Source of the DNA: Symbiodinium natans
Taxonomy: Eukaryota > Sar > Dinophyceae > Suessiales > Symbiodiniaceae
Direction of reading: 5' to 3'
DNA: 64,000 nt
NCBI GenBank assembly: GCA_905221605.1
Contig: CAJNDS010002210.1
Coordinates: 517,075-581,074, forward strand
Position 1 is the first letter of the stretch; each line of letters begins with the position of its first letter. The position numbers were made by a program, and so were the translations under genes. Shown here in pieces: positions 10,578-23,700 of the stretch. The notes beneath the pieces are model-generated. The model was given only the letters and a program-made list of their open reading frames with translations. It was not told the DNA's origin and did no database searches.

Positions 10578-11952
10578 ACCAAGTTTGTAGTTTCCTAGGA
10601 GCCCATCGGGAATGAAAATGGCACAGTTATTTTGCTCGTGCTTTGAAGGGGAGTTTAGCTTATCGCGCAGAGGGCTTAGGGAGTTGGGGTGGCCCATTTG
10701 CTGCTGGTACCATGATTCAAAGAGATGCAAAAGAACTAGTTTGGGTTTAGAACCGTGTGCTTGTTATGGTGCCCAGTCACGAGGGGCCATAAATTTAGAT
10801 CAACCTTGCAATGGAGGGCCAGGGTTTACGAGGCTTAGGCCATTTGCTCCCTGAACCCTTTGACCTTAAAACCTCCAAGGGAAGCACTACCCCCTAAACC
10901 TCAAAGCCTCAAAACCTCAAAGCCTCCAAACCTCAAAACCTTCAAACCCTAAACCTTAAACCCTGTAAACCCCAAACCCTTGCAACCCTAAGCCTTAAAC
11001 CCTATAAACCCTAGACCCTTAAAACCCTAAACCCTTAAAGCAAACAAAACCTTAAACCCTACCGGCCCAGGCTTCTTCCTGAACTTTGTCCAGGTTCAGA
11101 TCTTCGCGGAAGCATACGGTCCCGAAGCTGCACCTCAGGGGTTGGGATAAATAGGGTTAGGGTTTGGGCCGGTTTTAGGGTCTAGGGTTCAGGGCACAAG
11201 GTGTAAAATGTAGGGTTTAGGGTTTAGGGTTTAGATTGGGGGTTTAAGCAAGTGGTCTTTGAGACCAAGTATTTAAGTGTTTGGGCATTGCCTGCATCCC
11301 ACAGAAAGCTAGACAGGATCCTTCACAGGATCCTTTTCGTACTGTGGTTAATAGGGTTTAGGGTTTGGGGTTTAGGGTCCTGCATACACATGCTACTCGT
11401 TCCAAAACCCTGTCTCCCCAAGTTGAGGTACAGGGTTTTCTCCCAAGCATGGTTTTCCCCTGTGCCCCAGTGACTTGGGGATGTTTGTGTACATCGCCTT
11501 CCCCTCGTTGATTGGGTATTGCTTCTATGTCTCAACCGAAGCCGGCCAGATAGCACGAGTTCCCATGATTTTACAGGGTTCTTAAGGGAGGGGGGTTCCA
11601 GGGGGGTTGTGTAACCCAAATTTCCCCAATACTCCCCCTTAAGAACCCCATAATGAGTGTTGAACAGTCTGGAGGCTGCATTGTGCACAACGGCGACACA
11701 GATTATTTCCACACGCTGAGATTGATGGAGGCGGGCCGGCTCCGTCAATCGCGGTGAGTTTCATGTATCGCTACTGTACCTTAAACGACAAAACGACAGA
11801 GGGTGTTCAGAGCTTTGCGAATGCAACAGCGGCAGGCCATTTTGGAGTCAGCACCGAACTCCCTGGTACAGCTGTACGCCTTGGCCACGTGGCGGCAACC
11901 CCCTAACCCCTGACGCCATGCAGGCGTTGCGATTTCGACTATGTTTCGAGCC
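10578..11952. other. Non-coding mosaic
   Basis: Degenerate telomeric motifs at 10880-11060 and 11150-11240, a palindrome at 11575-11649, and otherwise unique sequence. The 141-aa minus-strand frame at 11323-11748 crosses the palindrome and a telomeric tract and is rejected. Confidence 0.5.
11575..11649. repeat. Inverted repeat, possible short MITE
   Basis: AGGGTTCTTAAGGGAGGGGG pairs with ACTCCCCCTTAAGAACCCC around a centre of about 35 bp. Confidence 0.55.
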
Positions 11953-12017
11953 ATCTAAACCCTAAACCCTAAACCCTAAACCCTAAACCCTAAACCCTAA
12001 ACCCTAAACCCTAAACC
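11953..12017. repeat. Interstitial telomeric array (CCCTAAA)n
   Basis: About nine perfect units. Confidence 0.95.
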
Positions 12018-12586
12018 ATCGGCATCTCGAACTCCTAAACGCCTTTGCAAGCCCTGAGCTCCAATCAGCCGCTGGCCGCTATACGCAGTGCTCTGTGACC
12101 TCTACACCCCAGTTAGGGACCCAAAAAGGACATAAGCAGAAGCATTTTTTCCGGGATATCCCTACCTTATTGGGCTTCATTATAAGGGGCTTTGTATGGG
12201 ATAACCCTGTCCTAATTCTTGCTTATGGGGCCCAACAGGCTTTTCTAAGGGCTGGCCCAATGTGTGAGGACAAGCCCCAAGCTATCAAAGCCGAATCCCG
12301 AAAATCTTCCGACCTGGGATGCCACCATTATATCATTCTATTTGTTGAAATATTTTTGTATGGTCATTAGGCAAATCTTTACAACAGCACGATCCGGCTC
12401 CCCCTGATCACCACGTCCCAAATCTTGTTTTTAGAGCCCAACAGGTACTTATTTCCCGTCTTTGTGTTGTTTCTCTAATTCTTAAGGGGGGTGGATTTAG
12501 GTTCCTTCCCTTCTACTTCTCGGGCGCCTAGGTTGCTGGGTCTTGGGGTTTGGGTCATTGTACCCTAAACCCGACACCCTAAAAAC
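12018..12586. other. Non-coding, possible degenerate inverted-repeat element
   Basis: Unique sequence. 12150-12240 holds CCTTATTGGGCTTCATTATA and CTTATGGGGCCCAACAGG, which resemble MITE interiors elsewhere in the window. The 91-aa frame at 12095-12370 overlaps this and is not a supported gene. Confidence 0.35.
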
Positions 12587-12962
12587 CATCCTAAACCCTA
12601 AACCCTAAACCCTAAACCCTAAACCCTAAACCCTAAACCCTAAACCCTAAACCCTAAACCCTAAACCCTAAACCCTCAGGTCATCTGGGCCATCCCGGGA
12701 GGGCTAGAGACGGAGGGTGCGACGGCCCTGCTCCAGGCATGTGTTCAGGGTCTCTGGGTTTTGCTGAAGAGCTTTACATGCAGGGTTTAGGGTTTAGGGT
12801 TTAGGGTTTAGGGTTTAGGGTTTATGGGTTTAGGGGTTTATGGGTTTAGGGGTTTAGGGGTTTAGGGGTTTAGGGGTTTGGGGGTTCAGGGGTTTAGGGG
12901 TTTAGGGGTTTAGGGGTTTAGGGTGTAGGAAGTCTAGGGAGTGTTTAGGGTGTAGGGTTTAG
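12587..12962. repeat. Facing telomeric arrays with octamer block
   Basis: CCCTAAA at 12587-12677, about 100 bp unique, then TTTAGGG at 12782-12825 passing into GGGGTTTA octamers to about 12920. Confidence 0.9.
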
Positions 12963-14947
12963 GGGTGTCCATGCTAAGCCTCGGGTTGAAAGGAAATTTG
13001 GATTTTTTTGACGATCAGAAAGCGCATGCGGGATTTGAAAGGTTGGATTGGGCCAGCAGTCCTCAAGATATCTCAAGATCGGTTTTCTTTTTGAGGTGTG
13101 TGTGTGTGTGCGTGCTGAGCCCTAAACCCTAAACGGGTTGCACTAGCGCGGAGCCTGCTGTTGCAGAGAGCGCTTGCAGAAACACTCCTGTGAGCCCCCT
13201 CCCCCCCTAAACCCTAAGCCCTAAACCCTAAACCCGAAACCCTAAACCCTAAACCGGAGCCTTGCCAGCCTGTGCTAGTGTGAGAGCCGAAACCCTAAAC
13301 CCTAAGACCCTAAACCTTAAACCCGAAACCCGAAACCCTAAACCCTAAAACCCCAAACCCTAAACCCTAAACCCGAAACCCTAACCCTAAACCATCCTTT
13401 GAGTCTCTGACCAGGCCTCCGTCTTTTCGTCCTTCGTCTCAGTCGGCCTTGGCCTTGCCATGTGGGAGCAGAAGGCCGATTGAAACAGGCTTTAGGTTTT
13501 TTTTAAGAAATGGGTTTAGGGTTTAGGGTTTGGGGTTTAGGGTTTAGGGTTCAGGGTTTAGGGTGGTGCATTGGATGAAGGTCTTTTGTGGAGTTCTTTG
13601 GGGCAGGGGTTCGGATGTTGGACTGATGCCTGGAAAGGCAGGCTGAAGTTCACGAGGGTTTTTCGGGGGTGTCGGAGATGCCCGGGTTCATGGGCCGTGG
13701 CGCTTGTAACCCTAATCCCTAAACCCTAAACCAACCCTAAACCCTAAAAACCTTAAACCCTAAAAGTCCTAAACCCAGGCCCTTAGCCCAAGGCTCTAAG
13801 CCCCAAACCCAAGCCTCTGCAAGCCCTACCTGCGAAGCTTTAAGTCAGAATGCCTTGAACTGCAAAACCCTCAAACCAGGGAGCTTAAACATGAAGCCCT
13901 CTCGAGCCCAAGGGCTCATACGTCAGGAGCATATGACAGGCAGAGAGAGAAAGAGAGCGAGAACAAGACTAACAAACAGCAACAAGAAGAGTAGGAGGCT
14001 TGCTGCAAGAACCCCCGGATCCCTGGTCCTCCGAAGCACGAGATGCCCCCCAACGACCCCTGGAGGTCCAGTTCCGCACGTCTGCAGGATACGTTGCCAC
14101 AGTAGCGGATCCTGAGCGGCAATTCTTAGGTTCAGCAACCATGAGCTCTCGAAATCCCCGGCAGCCCTTCATCCCTAGACCCTTGGCCCTTAAGCCGCAA
14201 GAAACCCTTAAGGCCTAAGGATGCAATCTTTCGAACCCTAAACCCAACCCTAGATCCTAAACCCTAAGCCCCCCGAAACCCTAAACCCCCCTAAACCCTA
14301 AACCCTGTAGGGTTGCGGGTTCGTGGCGGATCTGAATCAACATCGCGCCCAAGGGAGCTTCACCTGAGCTCAGGGAATGGTTGCAACAAAAACAGGGGTA
14401 GGTTTGAACATATATATATATATATAAATATATATTTAGCATATATATATTTATTTATTTATTTTTATTTTTTTTATTGCCCCTTTATTCCCCTTTATAA
14501 TCCTGATAAAGACACAAATATTTAATTATTATTGCCTCAGAAACCCCTATATAGTCCTCAAAAACGCTGCACATCTTCAGAGTTTATGGGGCCCCCCAAA
14601 CCTACCCCAGCGAAGAGTACGTAGGGCTTGCAGGGCTTATCGGGTTTGGCTGAATTTCGGTTTTGACTTAATTAGACTAGTGACTAGAGCACGGCTTCTT
14701 GGGCTTAGGGTTAGGGCTTAGGGCTTTGAACGCCCAGCTGCAAAGGTCATGCGGTCCTTCGAGATTGCCGCGCGTTCTGCCACGCTCGCGGTGCTCCTTG
14801 TCTTTGAACTGTTCAAGCGCCAGAGTGGAGCCTGGAATATCCCTCTCTGTCTCTGTCGATTCTGTCGATGTTGTTTTTAAACCTCTCTCTTTCTCCCTCT
14901 CTGCTTTGGGTGGTGGATTGGTGTGTATGCATGGAGGGACATATCCG
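12963..14947. other. Non-coding mosaic
   Basis: Degenerate CCCTAAA/CCCGAAA tracts at 13209-13256 and 13288-13392, a TTTAGGG tract at 13508-13565, a (GT)n run near 13096, and AT microsatellite (TATATA and TTTA) at 14410-14475. The overlapping 67-86-aa frames at 13855-14218 are mutually exclusive and carry no family signal. Confidence 0.5.
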
Positions 14948-15029
14948 CCCTAAACCCCAAACCCTAAACCCTAAACTTTAAACCCTTAACCCTAAACCCT
15001 AAACCCTAAACCCTAAACCCTAAACCCTA
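14948..15029. repeat. Interstitial telomeric array (CCCTAAA)n
   Basis: Mixed CCCCAAA, CCCTAAA and CCTTAA units ending in perfect CCCTAAA. Confidence 0.9.
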
Positions 15030-16572
15030 TACGCCTGCTTAGACCTGCAGCTGCCTGTGCATACGCACCGACGTCGGTGCGTGCACATACAACTTATGGC
15101 GGAGAATGCAAGATTCAAAACAGGGTTAAATGCCAGAAGCCCAGCTGTCTAGAACTTGGGGCTGCAAGCTCTTGTCAGCATGTGCTTTCCAGGTTTAGGG
15201 TTTAGGGTTTAGGGCTTAGGGCTTAGGGCTTAGGGTTAGATATTGCGACCATTCGCGGGGGGTGTGAGGGTTGAGGCCTTAAGGTTTCTAGGGCCTATGG
15301 GGATGGGTAACTACGAATAGGACAGTATCTCTGAGCGAGGCCCGCGCGTCTACAACACCAAAGTGGGCAATTTCACCTGTTGCTTCTTGCGGAGCTATGC
15401 CTCACCATCCTACATTCCCAGACCCCTAGATTTCAAAGCCCAAATCCGATTCTAAACCCGAAACCCGGCATCCGGAAACCCTAAACCCTAAACGGCCCTA
15501 AACCTTAAAGCCTGAACCCTAAACCCTAAACCCTAAACCCTGAACCCTGAACCCTGAACCCTGTTTCTTCAGAAGGTTCTCCGGCCTGACCCACCCACAC
15601 GGATTCTTTTGGTCCCTGGCTGCGGACTATGGCATCATGCACCCTGGCATTGGGTTTTAGGGTTTAGGGTTTTGAGTTTAGGGTTTAGGGTGTCGTTTAG
15701 GGCTGCTCCTCATGAGTGGTTGAGAGCTGTTGCTAGTAGGGCTTTGTCTTCTTAGTCCTGTTCCTGTGCACGGTGCTGTCGTGCGTAGCGCGGGTTCAAA
15801 AAAGGGCTTAGGGTTTACGGTTTGCATCAGGGTTCAGGGTTTAGGGTCTAGGGGTACTGACCGGAGTTTGGGCTGATAAGACGTTGAGGGCTGAAGTCTG
15901 TGGGATCAAAAGGTCAGCCCCAAGCTAAGCAGTACGGGAACAGGTGTACAATCAGAGACCAGACACAGTCAGCCACACCATCTCACCGAAAGCAGAGCGC
16001 AACAAATGTCCAGAAGCCGTTCTGCAAGCCTCATACACTGCACATGCGCCAGAGGTGCCAGTATCCTATCCCAGTGTGTCTGAGCGGGGAAATTCGTAAG
16101 GTCCTTGTAGAACACCTTAACGAGTATATAGGGGGAGGTAGATGGGGTACCCACCTAACTCCCGAATCCACGAACAAGTAGCTCAGTGCAAAAAGTCATC
16201 TCGGAGTAGAGCCCAGGCTCTTCCTCATCGTCCGGCATCAGTCCGTTCAATTCACGTACGGTGCGCGTGGGGTGAGCGTGAAGACAGGTCTAGTTCGGGC
16301 TTAGGGCATCTGATGCTTAGGAGAGTGTGGGCTTAAAGGGGCAAGACTACAGAGGTGAATTAGCAGTTTTTTCTAGTGTTTGTGGGTGCCGCAGTTCATA
16401 TTCGGGAGGCAGATCAGTTCAGAGGGGTTTGTGGCGCCAGTCCGATGACTCCTCTCCCAAACAGTCAGCGTTTTTTGTGAGCAGTGCAAGCCAGTGTAAG
16501 CAGCTCCTCAAAGAACCAGCTAGACGAGGAAAGGCGGAGCGCCTCCGCTGGCAGGCTCAAAGGCCCCTACAT
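15030..16572. other. Non-coding mosaic
   Basis: Short telomeric tracts at 15190-15240, 15475-15560 and 15655-15690. The unique block 15890-16560 has overlapping frames of 61-93 aa without recognisable features, so I leave it unannotated. Confidence 0.45.
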
Positions 16573-16687
16573 TATAACCCCTAAACCCCTAAACCCCTAA
16601 ACCCCTAAACCCCTAAACCCCTAAACCCCTAAACCCCTAAACCCCTAAACCCCTAAACCCCTAAACCCCTAAACCCTAAACCCTAAA
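16573..16687. repeat. CCCCTAAA octamer array
   Basis: Twelve or more tandem CCCCTAAA units ending in CCCTAAA heptamers. Confidence 0.95.
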
Positions 16688-17472
16688 CTGCCAGGTGCTT
16701 CCGGCCATTAAGCCCTAAACCCCCTAAACCGCGATGAGTCAGTGCCCTGGCAGTGTATGGAGGCCTCTTCGTGGCCTTGCCCCTGGTTCTGGTGAGCTTG
16801 GAGCCTTTAGTCTGGAGGCCCGCAGTGTGTCCAGCAGTCAGGGTTTAGGGTTCAGGGTTTAGGGTTCAGGGTTTAGGGTTTCGGGTTTAGGGTTTAGGGT
16901 TTAGGGTTTAGGGTTTGAGGTTTTGGTTGAGTATCTTAGAATCTTGCTCCTATAGTGCTACACTGTGCGACCTAGAATTTGTGGCTTTCAGGGTGTAGGG
17001 TTTAGGGTTCAGGACCGTGAACATCTAGGGTTTAGGGCTGATAGTGTAAAGGGTTTACGGTGAGAAGTCCTGCTGACAAACCTGTTGCCAAAAAGGTTTA
17101 CAGGCAATAAGCGCCGCCCACTTTTGAGAAGAGCCGTGCCATATATTCAATAGAGCTAGGTGGAGATATCGTGGTTGCGCATTGCGGGTAGGTCCCAGAA
17201 CCCTCATTGAGTCCTACTGCCATGGCATGGCATTCAAGCTCAGACAACCCGACACGCAGGCGAGAGGACCACGCAGTCCCCAAAGACTCCTATTACCTCG
17301 TCCGGGTCGCTGAGTTTGCTGCTTGGGCGCTGTTATAGCTTGGGGCAAAGGTTTTTATTGCACAGGATGGAGCGCTTAAACCGATTCGGCTGCATCCGCC
17401 GTGTGTGTGCTTCTTAAAAGCGGTCAGGAATCTCACAGGGTAATCACACAAACCTTAAACCCTAAACCCTAA
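16688..17472. other. Non-coding mosaic up to the retrotransposon
   Basis: TTTAGGG/TTCAGGG tract at 16839-16922, then unique sequence, ending in a short CCCTAAA stretch at 17455-17472 that is the insertion target of the copia element. Confidence 0.6.
17468..17472. repeat. Target-site duplication, left copy
   Basis: The 5 bp CCTAA immediately before the left LTR is repeated immediately after the right LTR at 26553-26557. Five-bp duplications are usual for Ty1/copia integrases. The target was telomere-like repeat. Confidence 0.85.
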
Positions 17473-17707
17473 TGTTGATACATGGTGTCAGTGTCATCAT
17501 CGGGGGCAACAGGCCTTGTGAAATCATGGGCTGCCATGGCGGGTTCACTCGCTCCTCTGTTTCTCGCACACAGAAAGAAGATGCGACATGAGTTCCACTG
17601 GCATCTGTGCATACAGTGGAGCAAGCTGTGTTATGCTTCTCATGTTTGATGAGCCGTTCGAGGCTGCAAAAGAGTGAGGAGATATCCCCTATACTTCCAT
17701 TTCAACA
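17473..17707 (-). repeat. 3' LTR of the copia element (235 bp)
   Basis: It begins TGTTGATACATGG and ends CATTTCAACA, so the termini are TGTTGA/TCAACA inverted repeats. By eye it is identical to 26318-26552, implying recent insertion. Confidence 0.95.
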
Positions 17708-17717
17708 CTCCTCCTTG
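17708..17717 (-). promoter_or_regulatory. Polypurine tract
   Basis: On the minus strand CAAGGAGGAG lies directly against the 3' LTR, the expected position for the plus-strand primer of reverse transcription. Confidence 0.7.
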
Positions 17718-17755
17718 AAGTGACCGTCAGGTCTCTTCACTTCTATACAGAAACT

Positions 17756-20700
17756 TCAAATCGTTCTTGTTGCATACAGCTGCCTACCTCCATTCCGACA
17801 GCAAGCACAAAATGTGCGAATTTGAATCTGCGAGGCGTTCCGAAGGCCCCAACAGTCTCTTGTGATATGCACGTGGTCACCCCCATTCGTCACATAGAAC
17901 GGTCCCGGGTGCCACGTTGGAACTTCTCGCTCCACTTCTCGAATCTCGATCCTCGCAGGCTCAGCAGACATCAGCCTTGTCATTCCCATACTGCATTGGA
18001 CCTGGGCATCCACCATTATCGGCCTGGTAGCTGGCGTTCGCAACCGATCATTCAACTGCTCCACCAACTCATCTTCCACCATGTTTCGAAGCCTTTCCAG
18101 GCGCCGGCTTCTTCTTGGATCCCAGCGGCGGTCGAACCATCTCATGGTCTTACCATATGCCCATCTGAGAACTTCCCACGCAACCAGCATAGTGATGCAA
18201 GCCATCATCATGAGGATGTAGAACTCGATTGACCCATCCAACTGGAGGGAAGCTTGAGGGTTCTCGGCCTTGGATCCACACACCCAACCACACATCAAGA
18301 GGATCCTCAAGATCTTCGCCTTAAGCTCCGTTGCCAACAGCCCTTGCAGCCCCCAGAGTCGGCATAACTCTTCATGGCGATCTTTGGGCAGTGGTTTGGT
18401 TAAAAGGTCAGCCTTCTGGAACTGGCCTCTACAGTGGCAGACCTTCAAAAAGCCAGACTTTGCCTGTTCCCTCAGGTACGATGCACGGACCTTCAGGTGG
18501 CGGGTTCTCCAAGAACCCGCCCCGTCAGAGCTGAGCCCCACCGCCGCCATATTGTCGATCTGCAGCTCCAGCACATTGACCTGGATGTCGAGCTGGCGGA
18601 TTACAGCCATCACCGCTCTGGCAAGTACGATACTGTCTATGGACGCAACGAGTTCGCACTCTGCGGTCGACAGAGTTACGAAACTCTGCCGACCGCTTCG
18701 CCAGGCCACCGGGCAATTGTAAAGGCAAACCAGAGTTCCGGTGTGCGACCGTCGCCCAGTCGGGGCGAACGACGAGTCGCTGAAGGCTTGCAGCGTCACG
18801 CCACCAGGCACCAGCAGCAAACCACGAGCCTTCGTCCTCTGCAGGAAGCCCAATATTCTGGATCCTATCTGGATCACCTTCTCCGGGTTCTTCAGCACAT
18901 GGCTCGCCATGATCGACAAGTGGAATGCGAGGTCAGGCCTCGAACGTTGGCTAATCCAGAGCAACTCTCCAGTTATCTTTTGTGCTTCGCGGATGGCACC
19001 TGGGTTCTTGGAAGATTCTGCAGGGTTCTCCTCCTCCTCATCCATTGCCATCCATTCTCGTGGGCAAGGCACCAATCCCATCTGGGTCTTTGGCACTTCA
19101 TACGCCCTCAACAGTTCAGCAATGTACGCCTCCTGGTTGATGAAGTAGCATCCAGTCTCCGTTCTCTGAATCTCACAACCCAGAAACCTGACCACTCGTC
19201 CTTCATCACATAGTTCCAACTCCGAAACCTCCCATTCTGCCTTGAATCTCTCGCCCAAGGTTTCCACCAATCTACGGTCTCCACAGATCAAAATATCGTC
19301 CACGTAGATCAAGATGGCACCGATCACCCGGTTCTCACCCGCATAGTGCACTGACCAAAGGTTCGGCTCGATGTCGCCCTGTTTGAGGACCACCTTCCGT
19401 CCATCCATGTTGACTACGAAGTCCTTCATCACCGAATCCCGGTACTGCGCCCAAAGCCGTGGACTTTGCCTCAGTCCATACAGGGCCCGTGTCAACTTCC
19501 AACGCTCTTGCTTGTTCACCACCCCCAGCAACACGAGGACATGTGGCGGTGTGACGACCACAACCTTCTCCCCCTCCTCTGTAGGCATTGGCGTAAGGAG
19601 GAACGCCCCAGTGACGTCGATGGCACCAATATACCATTTCCGTCTCCCAGATTCAACCAGGACACATCTGAGCGTCTCTCCCGCGGCACCCGAGGCAAAA
19701 CAGTCTAGCAGCTGCTCATCTATCATGTTGCCACATGCCACAATCCTGGCCTTGCGTCGGTAGAGGGCCTGTGAGCCCTTCTTGGGTGGTTTGATCGTGT
19801 AGACGATCTTGGCCGGGACCACCAGCATATCGTCCATCTTGAACCGTTTCAGAAGTTCTCCCATTGTCGTCCTGTCGAACCCCTTCTTGACGACACCAAA
19901 CTCCTCAAGGATGGGGTCCTTCCAAAAATCCAAATGAGCCTTTGCTTCTGCGGGATCCACGTTGTAGACCACATCTACTGGGGTTCGCATCGACTCCAGT
20001 AGCTCTTCCATTCCCTTGGTAAACTCCGGCTCTGCCTTCATGACACGAGGGTTTTCTACTCCCTTCTCGTGCAAATAGCCTTGAAGCTTCTCCAAGTCCT
20101 CCATGGCCAACTTCTCGTCCACAGCCTCCAACGTTAAGTTCCGACACTTCCGTTGTGCCATCGACAAGTCCTCCGCGCTTGGCCCTTCCAACATTTGAAC
20201 TTTACGAACACCCGTCGGTTCGTCCACATGGATCTCCCATTTTCCAACAAACTCCGCATCCATCGGCTCGGTGTTGTCTTCTGGCTCCTCATCGTCCCGG
20301 TCCGTGTACTCCTCATCAGATACTTCATTGTACTGATCCGGATCCGGATCATCCGGAATTCGCTCCTCCTCATTGTCCGAATCATCATCCTCATCATCCG
20401 GATCTTCGTCGTCGTTCTCCTCCTCCTCCTCAATCGGATCTTCGGTCTCAATGGGAAACCCCAACTCCACAAGCTTGTTCAGCTCGCCTTCCGTCAGCTT
20501 CTCGAAACCAGATGGGGTATAACCAACTAGCAACCAATCATTCGCCGAGTTAGGTAGGAAGCCGTGGAATTTCTTCGGGTTGAAACCAGTGGCTCGATGT
20601 CCAATATCGTAGAAACGTCCAACACCCTGGCTTCCATCTGGCAGGACCTGTGGCATGTCACCCCGTACAGCCTCGCCCCTTGCAGGATTTGAGTCATCAT

Positions 20701-23700
20701 CTCCAGACACCCATAGCCCGCGTTGCGATCTATCCGAGATCTCCACCACATAGTTCCAGGATCCACGCTTATTGTGGACATCAGTGTGTGGGGGAATGGC
20801 ATTGCCCGTGAACACTCCCAGCGTCGCCCAAGTGACTGAGCCTTCTGGTAGGTGACTGGTAGCCCTTTTGAGGTATTCGTTGAGGTACATCACGACTGCT
20901 TCTTTGTTTCGGGTCTGGACCGTAATACCTCTATTCCCACCCTGGCAGTAAGCCCCAAAGGCCTGAAAGCATCCTTCTCCCCTTCGCGTTCTCACCTTTG
21001 CCGCCACCACTAATTTCTCCAACAGCTCCAAGCATCCTTCTTTCGAGAAGTCCTCCATGTTCAAAAGATGTTGGGCAAGGGCCTTAACTTCAGCCAGTGT
21101 TTCTCGGCTTCTACCCTGCGCACGCATCACCCGGACTGACGGGGTAGACGGCCCAACTGGTGATGTAGAAGGTGAGGATTTTGCTCGTAGCCGTCGGCGC
21201 CGCCCATCACGAGGAGCAGCTCCAGTGGGTGCGTCTCTTGCATAAGGTCTCGCATCCGCTGGCCTTGTCTTTGACCGAAGTCTCAACGCTGGTTCAACAA
21301 TCAGAGGAGAGACAACATCCTTCAACGGAGGTGGTTCCACTGGTGTTCTCACATGGACGGTTTGCACATATCCACCCCCATCTTTTAGAATGCAGTGGCC
21401 TCCACGGACATCTATCGAAGGTCCCAAATACTTCCCACGTGTCCACTTTGGTCCCAGATCTTCGACCGCTCCCGTCTTATAGCGCTTGGTTTTGATGTAG
21501 CAGGGGGAGCCAAAGGGTGCCAACATAGGACTCGGCAGGCCCATCCTGTCACATCTTTGCATTGAAGCCGCCGCGTGAAGCGCCAAAGGCCAGGCTGCCT
21601 TATGCACTGCCCCAGAGTCCAGCAAGATCCGAATACGCTTCTTCAGGTACTTCACGCCTGCTTCAGCAACACCATTGGAGGCTGGGTTATCGCCTTCGGT
21701 GGTCGTAGGCAACATCCCCTTTTTCAGAATCCAATTTCTAACCATCTTGCTCCGAAGTTCACCCGCCCTATCACCATGGACTCTATGCATAGGGAAACCA
21801 AGGGCCTTCACGTCCACATAGATCCTCTGCAATGCTGGCAGGACACTGGCGGCCTTCTTGTTCCTCATCGGCACCGCGAAGTACGCTGTTTCCAGGGCAA
21901 CGGGCGTCGTGAAACCTTCCATCATCTTCTTCCAGGCCTTCTTCTCCTCCTCCTCTGATGGCATACCCTCTTCCGGCATCTCATCCTTTCCTGGTTCCAC
22001 ACCTGCACCAAACGGGTCTGCATCCCCCGGTTGCTCCTCCCCTTCCGAGAACTCCTCATCCTCAGCACTGGGCAAAGGAAAACCAGCTTCAGGACTTACT
22101 CCCTCCAAGCGTGGGAATCTGTATGCCCCGATCAGGAAGTACCTCAGGCCTTTCGAATCCGGAGTGACGCCCGGGTATTTCAGTGGTCCAGCAACGTCAA
22201 TGCTCAGTGTATAGGCCATTGGATGAAGGGTTGACCTATGCTGCCTTCCCGTGGCTGCATTTCTCACGCAAACAGCACAGTTGCGCTCAAACGGCTGGTG
22301 GTGGTTGAGGACATGAGTCCTCCATGCCGCCTCACTGGCCAGCTTGGCCAGCCTTGCTCTCGTAGGGCCTTGAAGACCACACCACCTGATCACGTAGTTG
22401 GCAATGTCAGATGTAGCCATCGAGCCTCCCTCAATGCCCACCTCCTCAGCAAACTTCCTGTAAGCCCCATCGGCAGCCCAGGTGGCCCCAATCTTCATGG
22501 ATGCCGGTCTCTCTAAGACCAAAGCCGTCTCGATGCGACCCCCGCTGATCTTTCTGCGGAATCTCGCCAGTGTTGCCAACAAGTTCAGGTAATGCACCTT
22601 GGCCCTAAATGGTTCATCATCACGATGTTGCACTTCGTTGAGGGTTACATCCTGCAGCACCATAGCCGAGATCTTACCCTCCAACGCAGCCCCAAGTAGC
22701 ACCTTCCAAAGCTCCTCCCCTGGAATCTGACCCCTCAACCTGTCAAGATCCCAAACGACAGCATCATGCATGCCATCCAGGGCCCAAATTGGATCTCGTC
22801 CACGCTCTAGTCGATTCCAACGAACCACCCAGGTTGAGGACCGGCAAAGGCGCTTTCGACGCCTACGATTAACCGGCAAAGTCTTGAGGCGTTCCCACGG
22901 GTCCATGTTGCCGAAGTCGTGAAGTCGGACCATCTCCTCCTCATCTAAAGACTTCAGGAACACCGCCTTATTGACCACCTCCTTCACATGCTTAACCTCC
23001 TGGGTCTCCACATATCGTTGCAACGCCGTCCACCAGCTCACAGACACATCATGCAAGTGACGGGCAGAGGCCTCGGTCGTGTCCCTTAGCTGATTCTCCA
23101 GTTCCTCAATCAGCTTGAGACCCTTCTCTTCCTCAATCTCCGGGCACCCATTTCTCAGATGTAGCTTCTCTTTCTTTCCGTCAGGGCAAACCAACCAGCA
23201 TCCCTCCGGCGTCCACGAAAGTGCATAACCCAGCGTGCTGATGACCTTGCCTAGGGGAACAATCGTCTGCAAACCTGGTGTTTCCGAATCGACCAGCAGG
23301 GTGCCTGCCTCAGATTGCTGCATCGTTGCCTTGCCTTCTCCAGCTAAGGTCACGTCCACGTTCCTCGTGGTCGATCTTTCCCACTCCGAAGCGCCGCGAA
23401 GAGCATGCGTGGCTCCGGAATCAAGCAAGGCCTTCCGGACTTCCATGTCATCCTTCACCCCATCCAGTCGAAGAACTTGCAATCGGCGTATCTCATCCAG
23501 GGCCTTCGCCATCAAGCTTTTCATCTCGGTCGCTTCCTGGGCCTCAAAGGTGATGGCTTTCATAGGTCTCTGTCCGCCTGCTGGCTTCACAGACCCATCT
23601 GAGCCCATGGCTGAAGTTGCCGTAGGAGAAGTCGGCGTTAGATCATGCCCAGCATCACCCCCAGCTTCCCTCTCCTTTCGCTTCGCTCCAGGTACCATAC

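Noticed and set aside
11323-11748. 141-aa minus-strand ORF
   Set aside because: It spans a palindrome and telomeric words and shows no family features.
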